DNA of 64,000 nucleotides from Solidesulfovibrio magneticus RS-1 (GCF_000010665.1 NC_012796.1:4550001-4614000), one strand, 5' to 3'; positions 17,775 to 26,481 are shown, counted from the stretch's first letter. A program made the numbers and translations. Notes: a model not told the origin generated them from the sequence alone.

Positions 17775-18332
17775 GTGCTTATCGGCTACGCACGTGTTTC
17801 GACGCTAGACCAGAACCTTGAGTTCCAGCGCGAGGCCTTGATCGAGACGGGTTGTCGGAAGGTTTTTGAAGACAAAGGGAACGGCAGCCGAACCGAGCGG
17901 CCTGGCCTGGCGACAGCGCTGGAAGTGTTGCGCGAGGGGGATACCCTCGTTGTTTGGAAGTTGGATCGCCTCGGCCGGAGCGTCAAACAGCTCATCGATC
18001 TTGTTGATGTGCTGTCCAAGAAGGGCGTGCAATTTAAAAGCCTGACGGATTCCATCGACACGGGCACGCCGTCGGGTCGGTTCTTCTTTCATGTCATGGC
18101 CAGCCTCGCTGAAATGGAGCGCGGACTGATCGTCGAGCGCACCCGGGCCGGACTGGAAGTCGCCCGTCAGCTTGGCCGAAAGGGCGGTAGAAAACCCAAG
18201 ATGACCGTCAGCAAGATCGAGTCGGCCAAGAAGCTCCTCGCCAGCGGCGTGCCGCCCAAGGACGTGGCCAAGAATCTCGGCGTATCCATCCCGACGCTCT
18301 ATCGCTGGGTGCCGGCTTCGTCGAGCGTTTAG
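17775..18332 (+). CDS. Serine site-specific recombinase (resolvase/invertase family)
   Basis: A 185-residue DNA recombinase that would cut and rejoin short DNA sites, by inversion or resolution. The N-terminal catalytic domain has LIGYARVSTLDQN with the nucleophilic Ser, then WKLDRLGRS and the SLAEMERGLIVERTRAGL segment at the start of the long helix. The C-terminus is a helix-turn-helix (LASGVPPKDVAKNLGVSIPTLYRW) as in Hin, Gin and Tn3 resolvases. Length is that of standard resolvases/invertases (180-200). I chose the GTG at 17775, with GGGGG 8-12 nt upstream, because upstream codons do not align with the family. No transposase accompanies it. It sits beside a glycan gene with an abrupt 5' end and just inside a segment bounded by inverted duplicate domains. 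Confidence 0.9.
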   Translation: MLIGYARVSTLDQNLEFQREALIETGCRKVFEDKGNGSRTERPGLATALEVLREGDTLVVWKLDRLGRSVKQLIDLVDVLSKKGVQFKSLTDSIDTGTPSGRFFFHVMASLAEMERGLIVERTRAGLEVARQLGRKGGRKPKMTVSKIESAKKLLASGVPPKDVAKNLGVSIPTLYRWVPASSSV

Positions 18333-18596
18333 CGGTCGTGGTCTGCCGTTTCTCGGAGCGCGCCCCATCCCGATTCCGGCGGCGAAAGCCGGTCGCTCTG
18401 ACGACTGTCGGCTTGGTCCCGGGCGGCGTTGGAGCGTGGCCCCAGGATTTTGCATTTTTAGGATCGATTTTTGCAAAGCAATATTGCGCAGGCGCACAGG
18501 CGCTCCTGCACCCGACAGCCACGAGAGACTCCGGGCCTCGTGGCCAAAAGGCGCGCTTTCATAGGCCACTCAACAGAGAAATTTGGATCAACACGC

Positions 18597-19598
18597 ATGA
18601 ATCGCAAAGTCATGGTCACAGGCGCAGACGGTTTTATAGGATCGCACTTGGCGGAGGCGCTGCTTCAGGCTGGGTGCGACGTGCGCGCCATGGTGCAGTA
18701 CAATTCGTTTAATAGCTGGGGATGGCTGGACTGCTCGCCCGGGGCGACGTCCGGCGACATGGAGATTCTTGCCGGCGATGTGCGCGACAGCGGCTTTGTG
18801 CGCCGGGCCGTGGCCGGCTGCGAGGTGGTCTTCCATCTGGCGGCGCTCATTTCCATCCCTTTTTCCTATGTTGCTCCGGAAAGTTACATCGATACGAACA
18901 TTCGCGGTTCACTCAACGTTGTGCAGGCCTGTCGGGATCTTGGCGTTTCTCGTCTTGTGCACACCTCCACCAGCGAGGTCTACGGCACCGCGCTTTTTAC
19001 GCCCATCACCGAGGCGCACCCCCTGCAGCCGCAGTCGCCCTATTCGGCGAGCAAGATCGGGGCGGATCAGATCGTGCTGTCCTACCATCATGCCTTTGAG
19101 ACGCCGGTTGCCGTCATGCGTCCATTTAACACCTACGGCCCCCGGCAATCGGCCAGAGCCGTCATTCCCACCATCATCGGCCAGTTGGCCGCGGGGCAGC
19201 GGCGCATCAGGCTCGGCGCCCTGACCCCTACGCGGGATTTCAATTACGTGGCGGACACCGTCCGCGGCTTCATGGCCATGGCCGAGTCCCCCCATGTGCT
19301 GGGCAAGACGGTGAATTTTGGCAGCAATTTTGAGATTTCCATCGCCGACATCGCCGCGCTCATCGGTGAGGTCATGGGCGTTGAATTTGAAATAGCCTGC
19401 GACGCGGAGCGGTTGCGTCCTGCCGGCAGCGAGGTGGATCGGCTGTGGTGCGACCACTCCCTGGCCAGGGAGCTGACCGGCTGGACGCCGGACTTCGCCG
19501 GCCGCGACGGCCTGCGCCGCGGCCTGGCCCTCACGGCCCAGTGGTTCCAGGAAGGCGAAAATTTGCAGCGCTACAAAACGGGAGCCTACAATGTCTAA
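18597..19598 (+). CDS. legB: NAD-dependent 4,6-dehydratase of nucleotide-activated GlcNAc (LegB-like)
   Basis: This extended short-chain dehydrogenase makes a 4-keto-6-deoxy intermediate with retained C5 configuration, the entry step to legionaminic acid or bacillosamine-type sugars. The 333-residue protein has GADGFIGSHL at 9-18, the YNSFNSWGWLD block at 35-45 that is characteristic of LegB, the Thr-Ser-Glu catalytic group at 125-127, and Tyr149/Lys153 (YSASK). I chose ATG 18597; the frame is open further upstream but the fold begins here. It overlaps the following nucleotidyltransferase by 8 nt, the first of a run of about 14 closely spaced genes. Whether its substrate is UDP- or GDP-linked depends on that next gene. 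Confidence 0.88.
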   Translation: MNRKVMVTGADGFIGSHLAEALLQAGCDVRAMVQYNSFNSWGWLDCSPGATSGDMEILAGDVRDSGFVRRAVAGCEVVFHLAALISIPFSYVAPESYIDTNIRGSLNVVQACRDLGVSRLVHTSTSEVYGTALFTPITEAHPLQPQSPYSASKIGADQIVLSYHHAFETPVAVMRPFNTYGPRQSARAVIPTIIGQLAAGQRRIRLGALTPTRDFNYVADTVRGFMAMAESPHVLGKTVNFGSNFEISIADIAALIGEVMGVEFEIACDAERLRPAGSEVDRLWCDHSLARELTGWTPDFAGRDGLRRGLALTAQWFQEGENLQRYKTGAYNV

Positions 19599-20334
19599 AC
19601 ATGCCGTCATCCTGGCGGGTGGTCTCGGCAGCCGGCTGCGACCGTACACCGTGGTGTTGCCCAAGCCCCTGATGCCCATAGGCCCGTATCCCATCCTGGA
19701 AGTGGTCATCCGCCAGCTGGCGGCGGCCGGCTTCACCGTCGTCACCCTGGCCGTGAACCATCAGGCGGAAATCATCAAGGCCTATTGCAACTCCGGCCAA
19801 CGTTGGGGCGTGCACATCAACTATTCCATGGAAAAAAAACCCCTGGGCACCATGGGTCCCCTCAAGCTCCTTGACGATCTGCCGGACAATTTCTTGATCA
19901 TGAACGGCGACGTGCTGACGGATCTGAATTTCGAGACGTTTTATGCCCACCACACGTCGCGCGCCAACGCCTTCACCGTGGCCACATGCCAGCGGGAGGT
20001 GCGCTCCGAGTTCGGCGTGCTGGACTTTGACGAAAGCGACACGCTGCACGGCTTCCGCGAAAAACCCGTGGTGCATTACCATGTCAGCATGGGCATATAC
20101 ATGGCCTCCAGGAAGATCCTGGAGTTCATCCCCGACGACGTCGCCTATGGCTTTGACAACCTGGTGCTGGACATGATGGCCGCCGGCAAGCCCGTGCACG
20201 TCTGCCGGCACAACGGCTATTGGCTGGATATCGGCCGTCCCGACGACTACATGACCGCCATCGACATGTTCGAAGCCAATTCGTCCATGTTCCTCAAGCA
20301 GGAATCCCAAGATGTGGCGCGTGCCGCTGTTTGA
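19591..20334 (+). CDS. Sugar-1-phosphate nucleotidyltransferase (PtmE/RmlA-type)
   Basis: A 247-residue nucleotidyltransferase with the signature LAGGLGSRLRPYT at residues 8-20, KPLMPIG, the IMNGDVLTDLNF metal-binding strand and FREKP. These place it with mannose-1-phosphate guanylyltransferase and glucose-1-phosphate thymidylyltransferase proteins. In Campylobacter legionaminic acid loci a protein of this family (PtmE) charges GlcN-1-phosphate with GMP. The same role is plausible here because the gene lies between legB-like and legC-like genes, overlapping them by 8 and 23 nt. PtmE normally carries extra CBS domains that are absent here. Nucleotide specificity is not readable from the sequence. 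Confidence 0.85.
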   Translation: MSKHAVILAGGLGSRLRPYTVVLPKPLMPIGPYPILEVVIRQLAAAGFTVVTLAVNHQAEIIKAYCNSGQRWGVHINYSMEKKPLGTMGPLKLLDDLPDNFLIMNGDVLTDLNFETFYAHHTSRANAFTVATCQREVRSEFGVLDFDESDTLHGFREKPVVHYHVSMGIYMASRKILEFIPDDVAYGFDNLVLDMMAAGKPVHVCRHNGYWLDIGRPDDYMTAIDMFEANSSMFLKQESQDVARAAV

Positions 20335-21457
20335 TCTGGACTTCGACTCCAGGGAGGAGGACGCCGTGCTGGCCGTGCTGCGCCGGCGCTGGCTGACCAT
20401 GGGCGAGGAAACCCAGGCCTTTGAGCAGGAATTTGCCGCCATGCTCGGCCAGGGGGCGTCCTGCCTGGCCGTCTCCAGCTGCACCGCGGCCCTGCACGCC
20501 GCCATGGACCAGCTTGGCCTGCGGCCGGGCGACGAAGTGGTCGTGCCGGCGTTGACCTTCGTGGCGGACGCCAACGTCGTGGCCATGTGCCGGGCCACGC
20601 CCGTGCTGGCGGACTGCGCCTCGCCGCAAGACTGGAACATGAACGCGCGGACCATCGCCCGGGCCGTGACCTCGCGCACCAAGGCGGTGCTGGTGGTGCA
20701 TTACGCTGGCCAGCCCTGCGACATGGACCCCATCGTCGCCCTTTGCCGGGAACGGGGGCTGGTTTTGGTGGAAGACGCGGCCCACGCCGTGGGGGCCACC
20801 TACCGGGGCCGGCAATGCGGCACTTTCGGCGACATGGCCTGCTTCAGTTTCTTTAGCAACAAGAATCTCTCCTGCGGCGAAGGCGGCATGTTCGTGACGC
20901 GCGACCCGGATCGCCTGGCCCGAGCCCGCCTGTTCCGCTCCCATGGCATGACCTCCCTGACCCTGGATCGGCACAAGGGGCGCGTGGACAGCTATGACGT
21001 GCTGGCGCCGGGGCTCAACTATCGCATGACGGAGATGAGCGCCGCTCTTGGCCGCGTGCAGCTGGCCAAGCTGGAAGGCAACAACGCCCGACGGGAACGG
21101 CTGGCGGCGGCGTACGCAACGCAGCTGGATGCGATGCCCGGCGTCGTCCGTCCCTGGCCGGGCGGCGTGGCCGGCTGCCGGTCCGCCTGCCATATCATGC
21201 CGGTGCTGCTCCCCAAGCGCGTGGATCGCGCCGCGCTCATGGCCGGCCTGCGGGGGCAGGGCATCCAAAGTTCCATTCATTATCCGGATATGCAGCAATT
21301 CACCGCATACAAGGACCTCTTGCGCGGCGCCCCGGTGGCCGCGGAAATTTGCGCGAGAGAGTTGACGCTGCCGTTGTTTCCCTCCATGTCCATGGAGATG
21401 GTCCATGAGGTCGTCGCTCTTTTGCGGGCCCTTCTTCGGCAACAGGAGTGCAAATGA
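20312..21457 (+). CDS. legC: DegT/DnrJ/EryC1 aminotransferase (LegC-like)
   Basis: A 381-residue PLP-dependent aminotransferase expected to convert the 4-keto sugar from the LegB-like enzyme to a 4-amino-4,6-dideoxy sugar. It shows RRWLTMGEET near residues 25-33, SSCTAALHAA near 55-64, VEDAAHAVGA with Asp155, and the Schiff-base Lys184 in FSNKNLSCGEGG. The Asn-Lys-Asn context is typical of 4-aminotransferases of the LegC/PglE/DesI type and differs from the His-Pro-Val-Lys context of pseC in this window, so the two are not recent duplicates. An AGGA ribosome-binding site lies inside the upstream gene, indicating translational coupling. Confidence 0.87.
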   Translation: MWRVPLFDLDFDSREEDAVLAVLRRRWLTMGEETQAFEQEFAAMLGQGASCLAVSSCTAALHAAMDQLGLRPGDEVVVPALTFVADANVVAMCRATPVLADCASPQDWNMNARTIARAVTSRTKAVLVVHYAGQPCDMDPIVALCRERGLVLVEDAAHAVGATYRGRQCGTFGDMACFSFFSNKNLSCGEGGMFVTRDPDRLARARLFRSHGMTSLTLDRHKGRVDSYDVLAPGLNYRMTEMSAALGRVQLAKLEGNNARRERLAAAYATQLDAMPGVVRPWPGGVAGCRSACHIMPVLLPKRVDRAALMAGLRGQGIQSSIHYPDMQQFTAYKDLLRGAPVAAEICARELTLPLFPSMSMEMVHEVVALLRALLRQQECK

Positions 21458-22080
21458 ATATTCTGGCGGTTGGCGCGCACTTTGATGACGTTGAGCTTGG
21501 CTGCAGCGGCTCCCTCATTAATCATGTTCGCAAGGGCGACAACGTAACGGTTTTGGTGCTGACGAACTCAGGATACGCGGATCCAAACGGGGCCGTGGTG
21601 CGCACGGACGACGAAGCCTTGGCCGAGGGTCGGGCTGCCTCCGACATCATGGGCGTCGAACTGCTGACATTGAACCACAGAACTTTCTATCTGCAATTCA
21701 ATGAAGAAACAACGCTACATCTAAACAAATTGATTAATGAACGTAATATCGATACGGTGTATTGCCATTGGATTCATGACCTGCACCGTGACCACCAAGC
21801 TGCTGCGCAAAGCACCATCATGGCATCTCGTCGCGTGCCACGCGTACTCATGTATCGCAGCAATCACTACGACACGCCGCACACCTTTGCTGGAAACGTC
21901 TACTCCGACATCTCCGAGGCCATGGCGACAAAGATCGAGGTCATCAAGGCCCACCGCTCGGAGTTGGAACGGGTGCGCTACAAATGGATCGATTTCTTTA
22001 CCCGCCTCAACGCCAACGACGGGCAAAAAATCGGCGTGGACTACGCGGAATGCTTCGAGATCGTCCGCTACCGCATTTGA
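21454..22080 (+). CDS. PIG-L/LmbE family N-deacetylase
   Basis: A 208-residue zinc-dependent deacetylase of the PIG-L family, which removes N-acetyl groups from GlcNAc-type sugars. Visible motifs are VGAHFDDVELGCSG near residues 6-19 (His and Asp-Asp metal ligands) and HDLHRDHQAAAQ near 110-120 (third ligand). The start is ATG 21454, preceded by AGGAG, and overlaps the stop of the aminotransferase by 4 nt. In this operon it would free the C2 amine of the sugar built by the legB-legC enzymes, so that a different acyl group could be installed. That role is inferred from position. Confidence 0.87.
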   Translation: MNILAVGAHFDDVELGCSGSLINHVRKGDNVTVLVLTNSGYADPNGAVVRTDDEALAEGRAASDIMGVELLTLNHRTFYLQFNEETTLHLNKLINERNIDTVYCHWIHDLHRDHQAAAQSTIMASRRVPRVLMYRSNHYDTPHTFAGNVYSDISEAMATKIEVIKAHRSELERVRYKWIDFFTRLNANDGQKIGVDYAECFEIVRYRI

Positions 22081-22084
22081 CGCC

Positions 22085-22795
22085 ATGATCGTCACCATCC
22101 ACCAGCCCGATTTCCTGCCCTGGCTGGGTTTTTTTGACCGTTGGCAGGCAAGCGGCCTGTTGGTGTTTTTGGACGACGTGCAGTTCCTGCGCCGGGGCTG
22201 GCATCACCGCGACCGCATCAAGACGGCCGCCGGGCCGGCCTGGCTCACCGTGCCGGTCAAAAACAAAGGCCGCTATCTGCAGACCATTCGTGAAGTGGAA
22301 CTGGAGGACGGCCCCTGGCGGCGCAAGCATTTGGCCATGATCCGCGCGGCCTACGCCAAGGCCCCAGGCTTCGGGCAGGTCTTCCCGTTGCTGGAGGCCG
22401 TCTACGCCAAGCGCCACTCCCGGCTTGTGGATCTGAACCTGGAACTGCTGGCCCTGGCCGCCCGGTTACTGGGCATTGCCACCCCCACGACCCTGGCCTC
22501 GGATCACGACTTGCCGGGCCGTGAAGGTCCGGACTGCACGGGCACGCTGCGCCTGGTGCGCCTGTGTCAAATTTATGGCGCACGCGGCTACCTCACGGGC
22601 AGCGGCTCGCGCGGCTACCTTGACGAAGCACTCTTTCTGCAGCATGGCATCCGCGTGGAATGGCAGGAATTCGTCCATCCCGTGCACCCCCAATTGCACG
22701 GCGGATTCGCGGCGAATCTGTCGGTGCTGGACTGGCTGATGCTGCGCCCGGCCCAGTCGCCTTTCATGCCTGTGCCGCCTCGGGACGCGGCATGA
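22085..22795 (+). CDS. WbqC-like family protein
   Basis: A 236-residue protein of the WbqC family, recognised by the N-terminus (IHQPDFLPWLGFFDRW), the following FLDDVQF and WHHRDRIKT blocks, and the LTGSGSRGYLDEALF segment near residue 175. Members occur in O-antigen and amino-sugar clusters and are thought to act on nucleotide-linked amino sugars, but I know of no firm reaction to assign. It starts 5 nt after the deacetylase stop and overlaps the next gene by 4 nt. This ties it to the same amino-sugar module, where it could modify an amine exposed by the deacetylase. Confidence 0.82.
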   Translation: MIVTIHQPDFLPWLGFFDRWQASGLLVFLDDVQFLRRGWHHRDRIKTAAGPAWLTVPVKNKGRYLQTIREVELEDGPWRRKHLAMIRAAYAKAPGFGQVFPLLEAVYAKRHSRLVDLNLELLALAARLLGIATPTTLASDHDLPGREGPDCTGTLRLVRLCQIYGARGYLTGSGSRGYLDEALFLQHGIRVEWQEFVHPVHPQLHGGFAANLSVLDWLMLRPAQSPFMPVPPRDAA

Positions 22796-23538
22796 AAGTC
22801 GTCCTCACTCCGTTGTCCTGGGATTCCGAGAAGCTGGGCCTGCCGTGCGCCAGCCTGCGCGGCCCATGGCCGACGCGACCCGAGGCCATGACGGCCGCCG
22901 TTGTCGAGGCGCTGTCCGCCGCCGCGTCGGCGGCGCTGGTTGTCGCCAAGACGCCCGTCGGCATCTGCGACCCGGCGGCGTTGCAGGGGGCGTTGCCCAG
23001 CTGGACGGTGCAGGCGCTGGGAGTCGAGGTGGTGCATGTCCGGCCGCCCGGCGAGCCGACGGCGGACAGCCCGGACGAGACGACGTTTTTTTCCAACGCC
23101 TTGGATCCCACGCCGTTTCTGGAACTGGCATGGGACATGCATTTTAGCCGCTACCATCTGGACGCGGCCATAGGCTCCGCCCGCGCCGTTTCCCTCTGGC
23201 GGGCCTCCATCACCGAGCATTGCCTCGGTTTTGCCCAGGAAGTGGCCGTGGCGAAGCATCATGGCCGGCCGGCCGGCTTGGCTACGTTGCACCTGGAGGC
23301 CGAGGCCGTCCGGCTGCACATCGTGGGCGTGCTGGCCTGGGCCAGGGGACAAGGCGTCGGCCGCAGGCTGCTGGAAGCCGTCATCGCGCGCCATGGCCGC
23401 GCGCGCGCACTGCTGGTTGAGGCTCACGCCGGAAATCGGGCGGCCGCGGCCCTCTACGGAGCCGTGGGCTGCCGGCCGACAAGCCGGCATGACGTGCTGC
23501 ATTTCTGGAACAAACGCGGCTTGAATGGAGACGGATAG
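22792..23538 (+). CDS. GNAT N-acetyltransferase (WecD/RffC-like)
   Basis: A 248-residue protein whose C-terminal 120 residues form a GNAT acyltransferase: VGVLAWARGQGVGRRLLEAVI carries the acetyl-CoA pyrophosphate loop, followed by LVEAHAGNRAAAALYGAVG. The N-terminal half (LTPLSWDSEKLGLP, then FSRYHLD) is arranged like dTDP-fucosamine acetyltransferase WecD, which acetylates the 4-amino group of a 4-amino-4,6-dideoxy sugar. The same role on the LegC-type product is likely. ATG at 22792 overlaps the upstream stop (ATGA). It competes with the formyltransferase 1.3 kb downstream for the role of acylating the new amine. Confidence 0.82.
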   Translation: MKVVLTPLSWDSEKLGLPCASLRGPWPTRPEAMTAAVVEALSAAASAALVVAKTPVGICDPAALQGALPSWTVQALGVEVVHVRPPGEPTADSPDETTFFSNALDPTPFLELAWDMHFSRYHLDAAIGSARAVSLWRASITEHCLGFAQEVAVAKHHGRPAGLATLHLEAEAVRLHIVGVLAWARGQGVGRRLLEAVIARHGRARALLVEAHAGNRAAAALYGAVGCRPTSRHDVLHFWNKRGLNGDG

Positions 23539-23543
23539 TAGCT

Positions 23544-24821
23544 ATGCTGCGCTGTACGCATACCGGCCCTTCCGGCGAACTGCGGGTTGTGTGGGAGACG
23601 CCGCCTTCCGCGGCGATTTTGCAGCATCCCGAGCTGGCGTCGTTTTTGTCCCGTATGGAAACGGTTCCCGGCCTGCGCGCCGGGGCCGAGGGACTCCACG
23701 TCGCCTTCCGCGTGCCGTACCACGCCCTGGTGGACGCCTTCGCGCCGACGCTGCCGCCAGGGGTGGCGGCCTGCCATCGCCACTGCGCCGAGGTTCTGGC
23801 CGGACGGCCGGACGCGCCCAGGACCGAGGACGGGCTGGAAGTCAATTTCCACCAGCATCCCTTCGACACCCCGGACAGGGCCTGGCTGTTCACCTTGCGC
23901 CAGGGCCGGTTCGCGGAATACTTCTTCAACCGGCTGGCCTGGCATCTGGCGCCCACCTACCACATCGTCACGCCGTTCCCCTTGCACGTGGACCTGGAGT
24001 CCGCCAGCACCTGCAACATGAACTGCCCCATGTGCTACCGCGATATGCTCCCCGACGCCGGGCAAATGGATTTCGACCTGTTTTGCCGCCTCATCGACGA
24101 GTGCGCCGCCAGCGACCTGTATTCCGTGCGCCTTTCCTGGCGCGGCGAGACCCTGACCCACCCGCGCATCACGGAAATGATCGCCTACGCCGCCGCGCGC
24201 ATCCCCAACGTCTCGTTTCTCACCAACGCCTTTTACCTGGACGAGCGCATCTGCGCCTGCCTTGTGGAGAACCGGGTTAGCTACGTGGCCGTGTCCTTCG
24301 ACGGTATCGGGCAGGTGTACGAAACCATCCGGGCCCCGGCCAAGTTCCAGGAAAGCATGGATCGTTTGCGGATGCTGCGCCGCCTGCGCCAGGAGGCCGG
24401 TTCCCTGTTGCCGCAGATCCGCACCTGCACCATCTGGCCCGCCGTCCGCCACGATCCCCAGGCCTACCAGCGCGCCATGGGCGAAGTTGCCGACTACATG
24501 GTGAAAAATCCCTACATCAATTTCAAGGGGGCCATGACGCTGAAAGAAGGCTTCGTGTGCCAGTATCCCTGGGAGCGCATCGTGGTGGGCTGGAATGGCG
24601 TGGGCCAGTGCTGCACCGGCTGGAACGCCGGGGACATCGCCCTGGGCGACGCCCGGGCCGTCTCCATCGCCGAGATGTGGCGTTCGCCGCGACAGGAAGA
24701 GGTGCGCCGCATGCACCTCCAGGGTCGGCGTCTGGAGATTCCCTGTTGCCGCGACTGCCGCCACGGCGCGGCGGGCGATCCCGACGCCTCCATTGAAGAT
24801 ATTGTGCAGAGGCGCTGGTGA
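23544..24821 (+). CDS. Radical SAM protein with SPASM-like C-terminus (first of three)
   Basis: A 425-residue enzyme. Residues 1-140 form an extra N-terminal domain without a recognised family. The radical SAM 4Fe-4S motif Cys157-x3-Cys161-x2-Cys164 sits in ESASTCNMNCPMCYRD, followed by RLSWRGETLTHP (Gly-Glu SAM-binding region) and SFDGIGQVYE. Further cysteines near 355-375 (CQYP, QCCTGWN) and at the end (CCRDC) fit a SPASM or twitch domain binding auxiliary clusters. It lies 5 nt after the GNAT gene and overlaps the formyltransferase by 4 nt (GTGA). Radical SAM enzymes in glycan clusters epimerise, deoxygenate or alkylate sugars; the substrate is unknown. Confidence 0.85.
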   Translation: MLRCTHTGPSGELRVVWETPPSAAILQHPELASFLSRMETVPGLRAGAEGLHVAFRVPYHALVDAFAPTLPPGVAACHRHCAEVLAGRPDAPRTEDGLEVNFHQHPFDTPDRAWLFTLRQGRFAEYFFNRLAWHLAPTYHIVTPFPLHVDLESASTCNMNCPMCYRDMLPDAGQMDFDLFCRLIDECAASDLYSVRLSWRGETLTHPRITEMIAYAAARIPNVSFLTNAFYLDERICACLVENRVSYVAVSFDGIGQVYETIRAPAKFQESMDRLRMLRRLRQEAGSLLPQIRTCTIWPAVRHDPQAYQRAMGEVADYMVKNPYINFKGAMTLKEGFVCQYPWERIVVGWNGVGQCCTGWNAGDIALGDARAVSIAEMWRSPRQEEVRRMHLQGRRLEIPCCRDCRHGAAGDPDASIEDIVQRRW

Positions 24822-25447
24822 GCAGCCCGTTGCGCGTGTTGGCGGCCCTGCATTGGGGCCTTGGGGAGCGGCTGCTGGACGCCTTGCTGGGTTGTCCCGG
24901 GCTGCGGCTGTTGGGGGTGGTGTGCCGCGGGCCAGCCCTCCAGCCCGATCCCTACGCCATGGCCGTGCGCCGTCGCGCCCAGCGGGCCGGATTGCCCGTC
25001 TGGGAAGAGGACGAGCAGGACCTGGGCCGGTTGGCCCGCCAGACCGGGGCCGACCTGCTCTGGCTGCACGCCTACATGCGCCGCCTGCCTCCGGAGGTCT
25101 TGGCCGCCGCGCCGCTGGGAGCGCTCAACGTCCACGCTTCCCTGCTGCCCGCCCACCGAGGCCCCGATCCCCTGCATGGGGCGTTGGTCCGCAAGGACAC
25201 CCGCACCGGGCTTACCGCCCATCTGATGGACCAGGGCCTGGACACCGGCCCCATCGTCCATCAGGTCGCTTTCGCGGTGCGCCCCGGCGACACCCGGGAG
25301 ACGCTTTTGGAAAAATGCAAGCAGGCCGCCCGGCCCCTGGTGGAGGAAACCGTCCGCCGGCTGCTGGATCCGGACTTTTCACCGCTTCCCCAGGACGAAG
25401 CCCTGGCCAGCCATGCGCCGCGGCCAGAAAAAAAGGAACAGGCATGA
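24818..25447 (+). CDS. Formyltransferase family protein (likely sugar N-formyltransferase)
   Basis: A 209-residue enzyme with the formyltransferase catalytic set: Asn104 and His106 in NVHASLLPAHRG, and Asp142 in DQGLDTGPI. These are the Asn-His-Asp residues of methionyl-tRNA formyltransferase and of sugar formyltransferases such as VioF and FdtF. It lacks the C-terminal tRNA-binding domain (Fmt is over 300 residues), so a small substrate such as a dTDP-, UDP- or GDP-linked amino sugar fits. Formyl donor would be N10-formyltetrahydrofolate. It begins with GTG overlapping the radical SAM stop and ends in an ATGA overlap with the second radical SAM gene. Confidence 0.85.
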   Translation: MSSPLRVLAALHWGLGERLLDALLGCPGLRLLGVVCRGPALQPDPYAMAVRRRAQRAGLPVWEEDEQDLGRLARQTGADLLWLHAYMRRLPPEVLAAAPLGALNVHASLLPAHRGPDPLHGALVRKDTRTGLTAHLMDQGLDTGPIVHQVAFAVRPGDTRETLLEKCKQAARPLVEETVRRLLDPDFSPLPQDEALASHAPRPEKKEQA

Positions 25448-26481
25448 GACGCTCTGAAACCAAGGTCCAGTTCAGCTGCGAATCGCGTTGGGAATACCTG
25501 TGCAACGAATGGCGCCGGGGCAAGGGCAAGCCCCTGGCCTACCTGGCCAACCGCTACGCCTGGAATTACTGGCCCGCCCGGCGCAAGACGGCGTCCTTTC
25601 CCCTCAATGTGGACATCGAGGCCTCCAGCGTCTGCCAGCTCAAATGCACCCACTGCTTCCGCCAGTGCCTGGACATCGGCGAGAACAGGTTCATGGACAT
25701 GGACCTGTACCGCTCCATCGTGGAGGAATGCGGCCGCCACGGCCTGTTCACCCTCAAGTTCAGCATGCGCGGCGAGCCCCTGCTGCATCCCGAGATCGTG
25801 GAGATGGTTCGCCTGGCCAAGGCCAGCGGCGTCAAGGAGGTCTGGATCAACACCAACGGCGGCCCCGTCACGGAGGAGCTGGCCCGGGGGCTCATGCGGG
25901 CCGGGGTGGATTGGATCACCATGAGCTTCGACGGCCTGGGCGCGCACTACGAAGCCGTGCGCATCCCCCTGCGCTACGAGGAGTCCCTGGAGAAGCTGCG
26001 GACCCTGCGCCGGGTGCGCGACGCCCTCAACGCCAACACCCTGCTCAACGTCCAGGCCATCTGGTCCTCCATCGCCCACGATCCCCAGGCCTACATCTCC
26101 CTCATGAAGAGCATCGTGGACCGCGTGGCCTACAATCCGGACATGCATTTCGACGCCGGCACCCATGTGCCGGATCCGGCCTTTGTCTGCCCCCGGCTCT
26201 GGCAACGCCTGTGCATCACCAGCTCGGGCGCGTATCTGAAATGCCCTTCGGATTTCACCATGGCCGAAGTCCTGGGCAACGCCCGCGACACCGGCGTCAA
26301 GCAGGCCTGGGATCAGCTCCAGGGACGGCAACGGGAACTGCACCTGGCTGGCCGGAGGCTGGAAAGCCCGGTCTGCGCCGCCTGCCACCACGGCGCCCTC
26401 AAGCAGGCGGTGGAGCTGGTGCTCGACGGACAGCCCCACCAAGACTACACCTACGTGCGCCGCCCCAAGGAGCAGCCGTGA
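25444..26481 (+). CDS. Radical SAM protein with SPASM-like C-terminus (second of three)
   Basis: A 345-residue enzyme with the 4Fe-4S motif Cys64-x3-Cys68-x2-Cys71 (EASSVCQLKCTHCFRQC), the FSMRGEPLLHPE SAM-binding strand, ITMSFDGLGAHYEAVR, and C-terminal cysteines (FVCPRL, LKCPSDF, SPVCAACHHG) fitting a SPASM-type auxiliary cluster domain. It resembles the radical SAM protein 1.9 kb upstream along its whole core, so the two are probably ancient paralogues acting on related substrates. It overlaps the formyltransferase by 4 nt (ATGA) and the methyltransferase by 4 nt (GTGA). Reaction unknown. Confidence 0.85.
   Translation: MRRSETKVQFSCESRWEYLCNEWRRGKGKPLAYLANRYAWNYWPARRKTASFPLNVDIEASSVCQLKCTHCFRQCLDIGENRFMDMDLYRSIVEECGRHGLFTLKFSMRGEPLLHPEIVEMVRLAKASGVKEVWINTNGGPVTEELARGLMRAGVDWITMSFDGLGAHYEAVRIPLRYEESLEKLRTLRRVRDALNANTLLNVQAIWSSIAHDPQAYISLMKSIVDRVAYNPDMHFDAGTHVPDPAFVCPRLWQRLCITSSGAYLKCPSDFTMAEVLGNARDTGVKQAWDQLQGRQRELHLAGRRLESPVCAACHHGALKQAVELVLDGQPHQDYTYVRRPKEQP

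Noticed and set aside
18430-18490. Sigma54 promoter upstream of legB
   Set aside because: TGGCCCC and TTTGCA occur, but the GG to GC spacing is 12 and not 10.
24595-25443. Longer start for the second radical SAM gene (open frame from 24595)
   Set aside because: The upstream part overlaps the formyltransferase in another frame and is Pro/Arg-rich. The ATGA overlap at 25444 is a normal coupled start.
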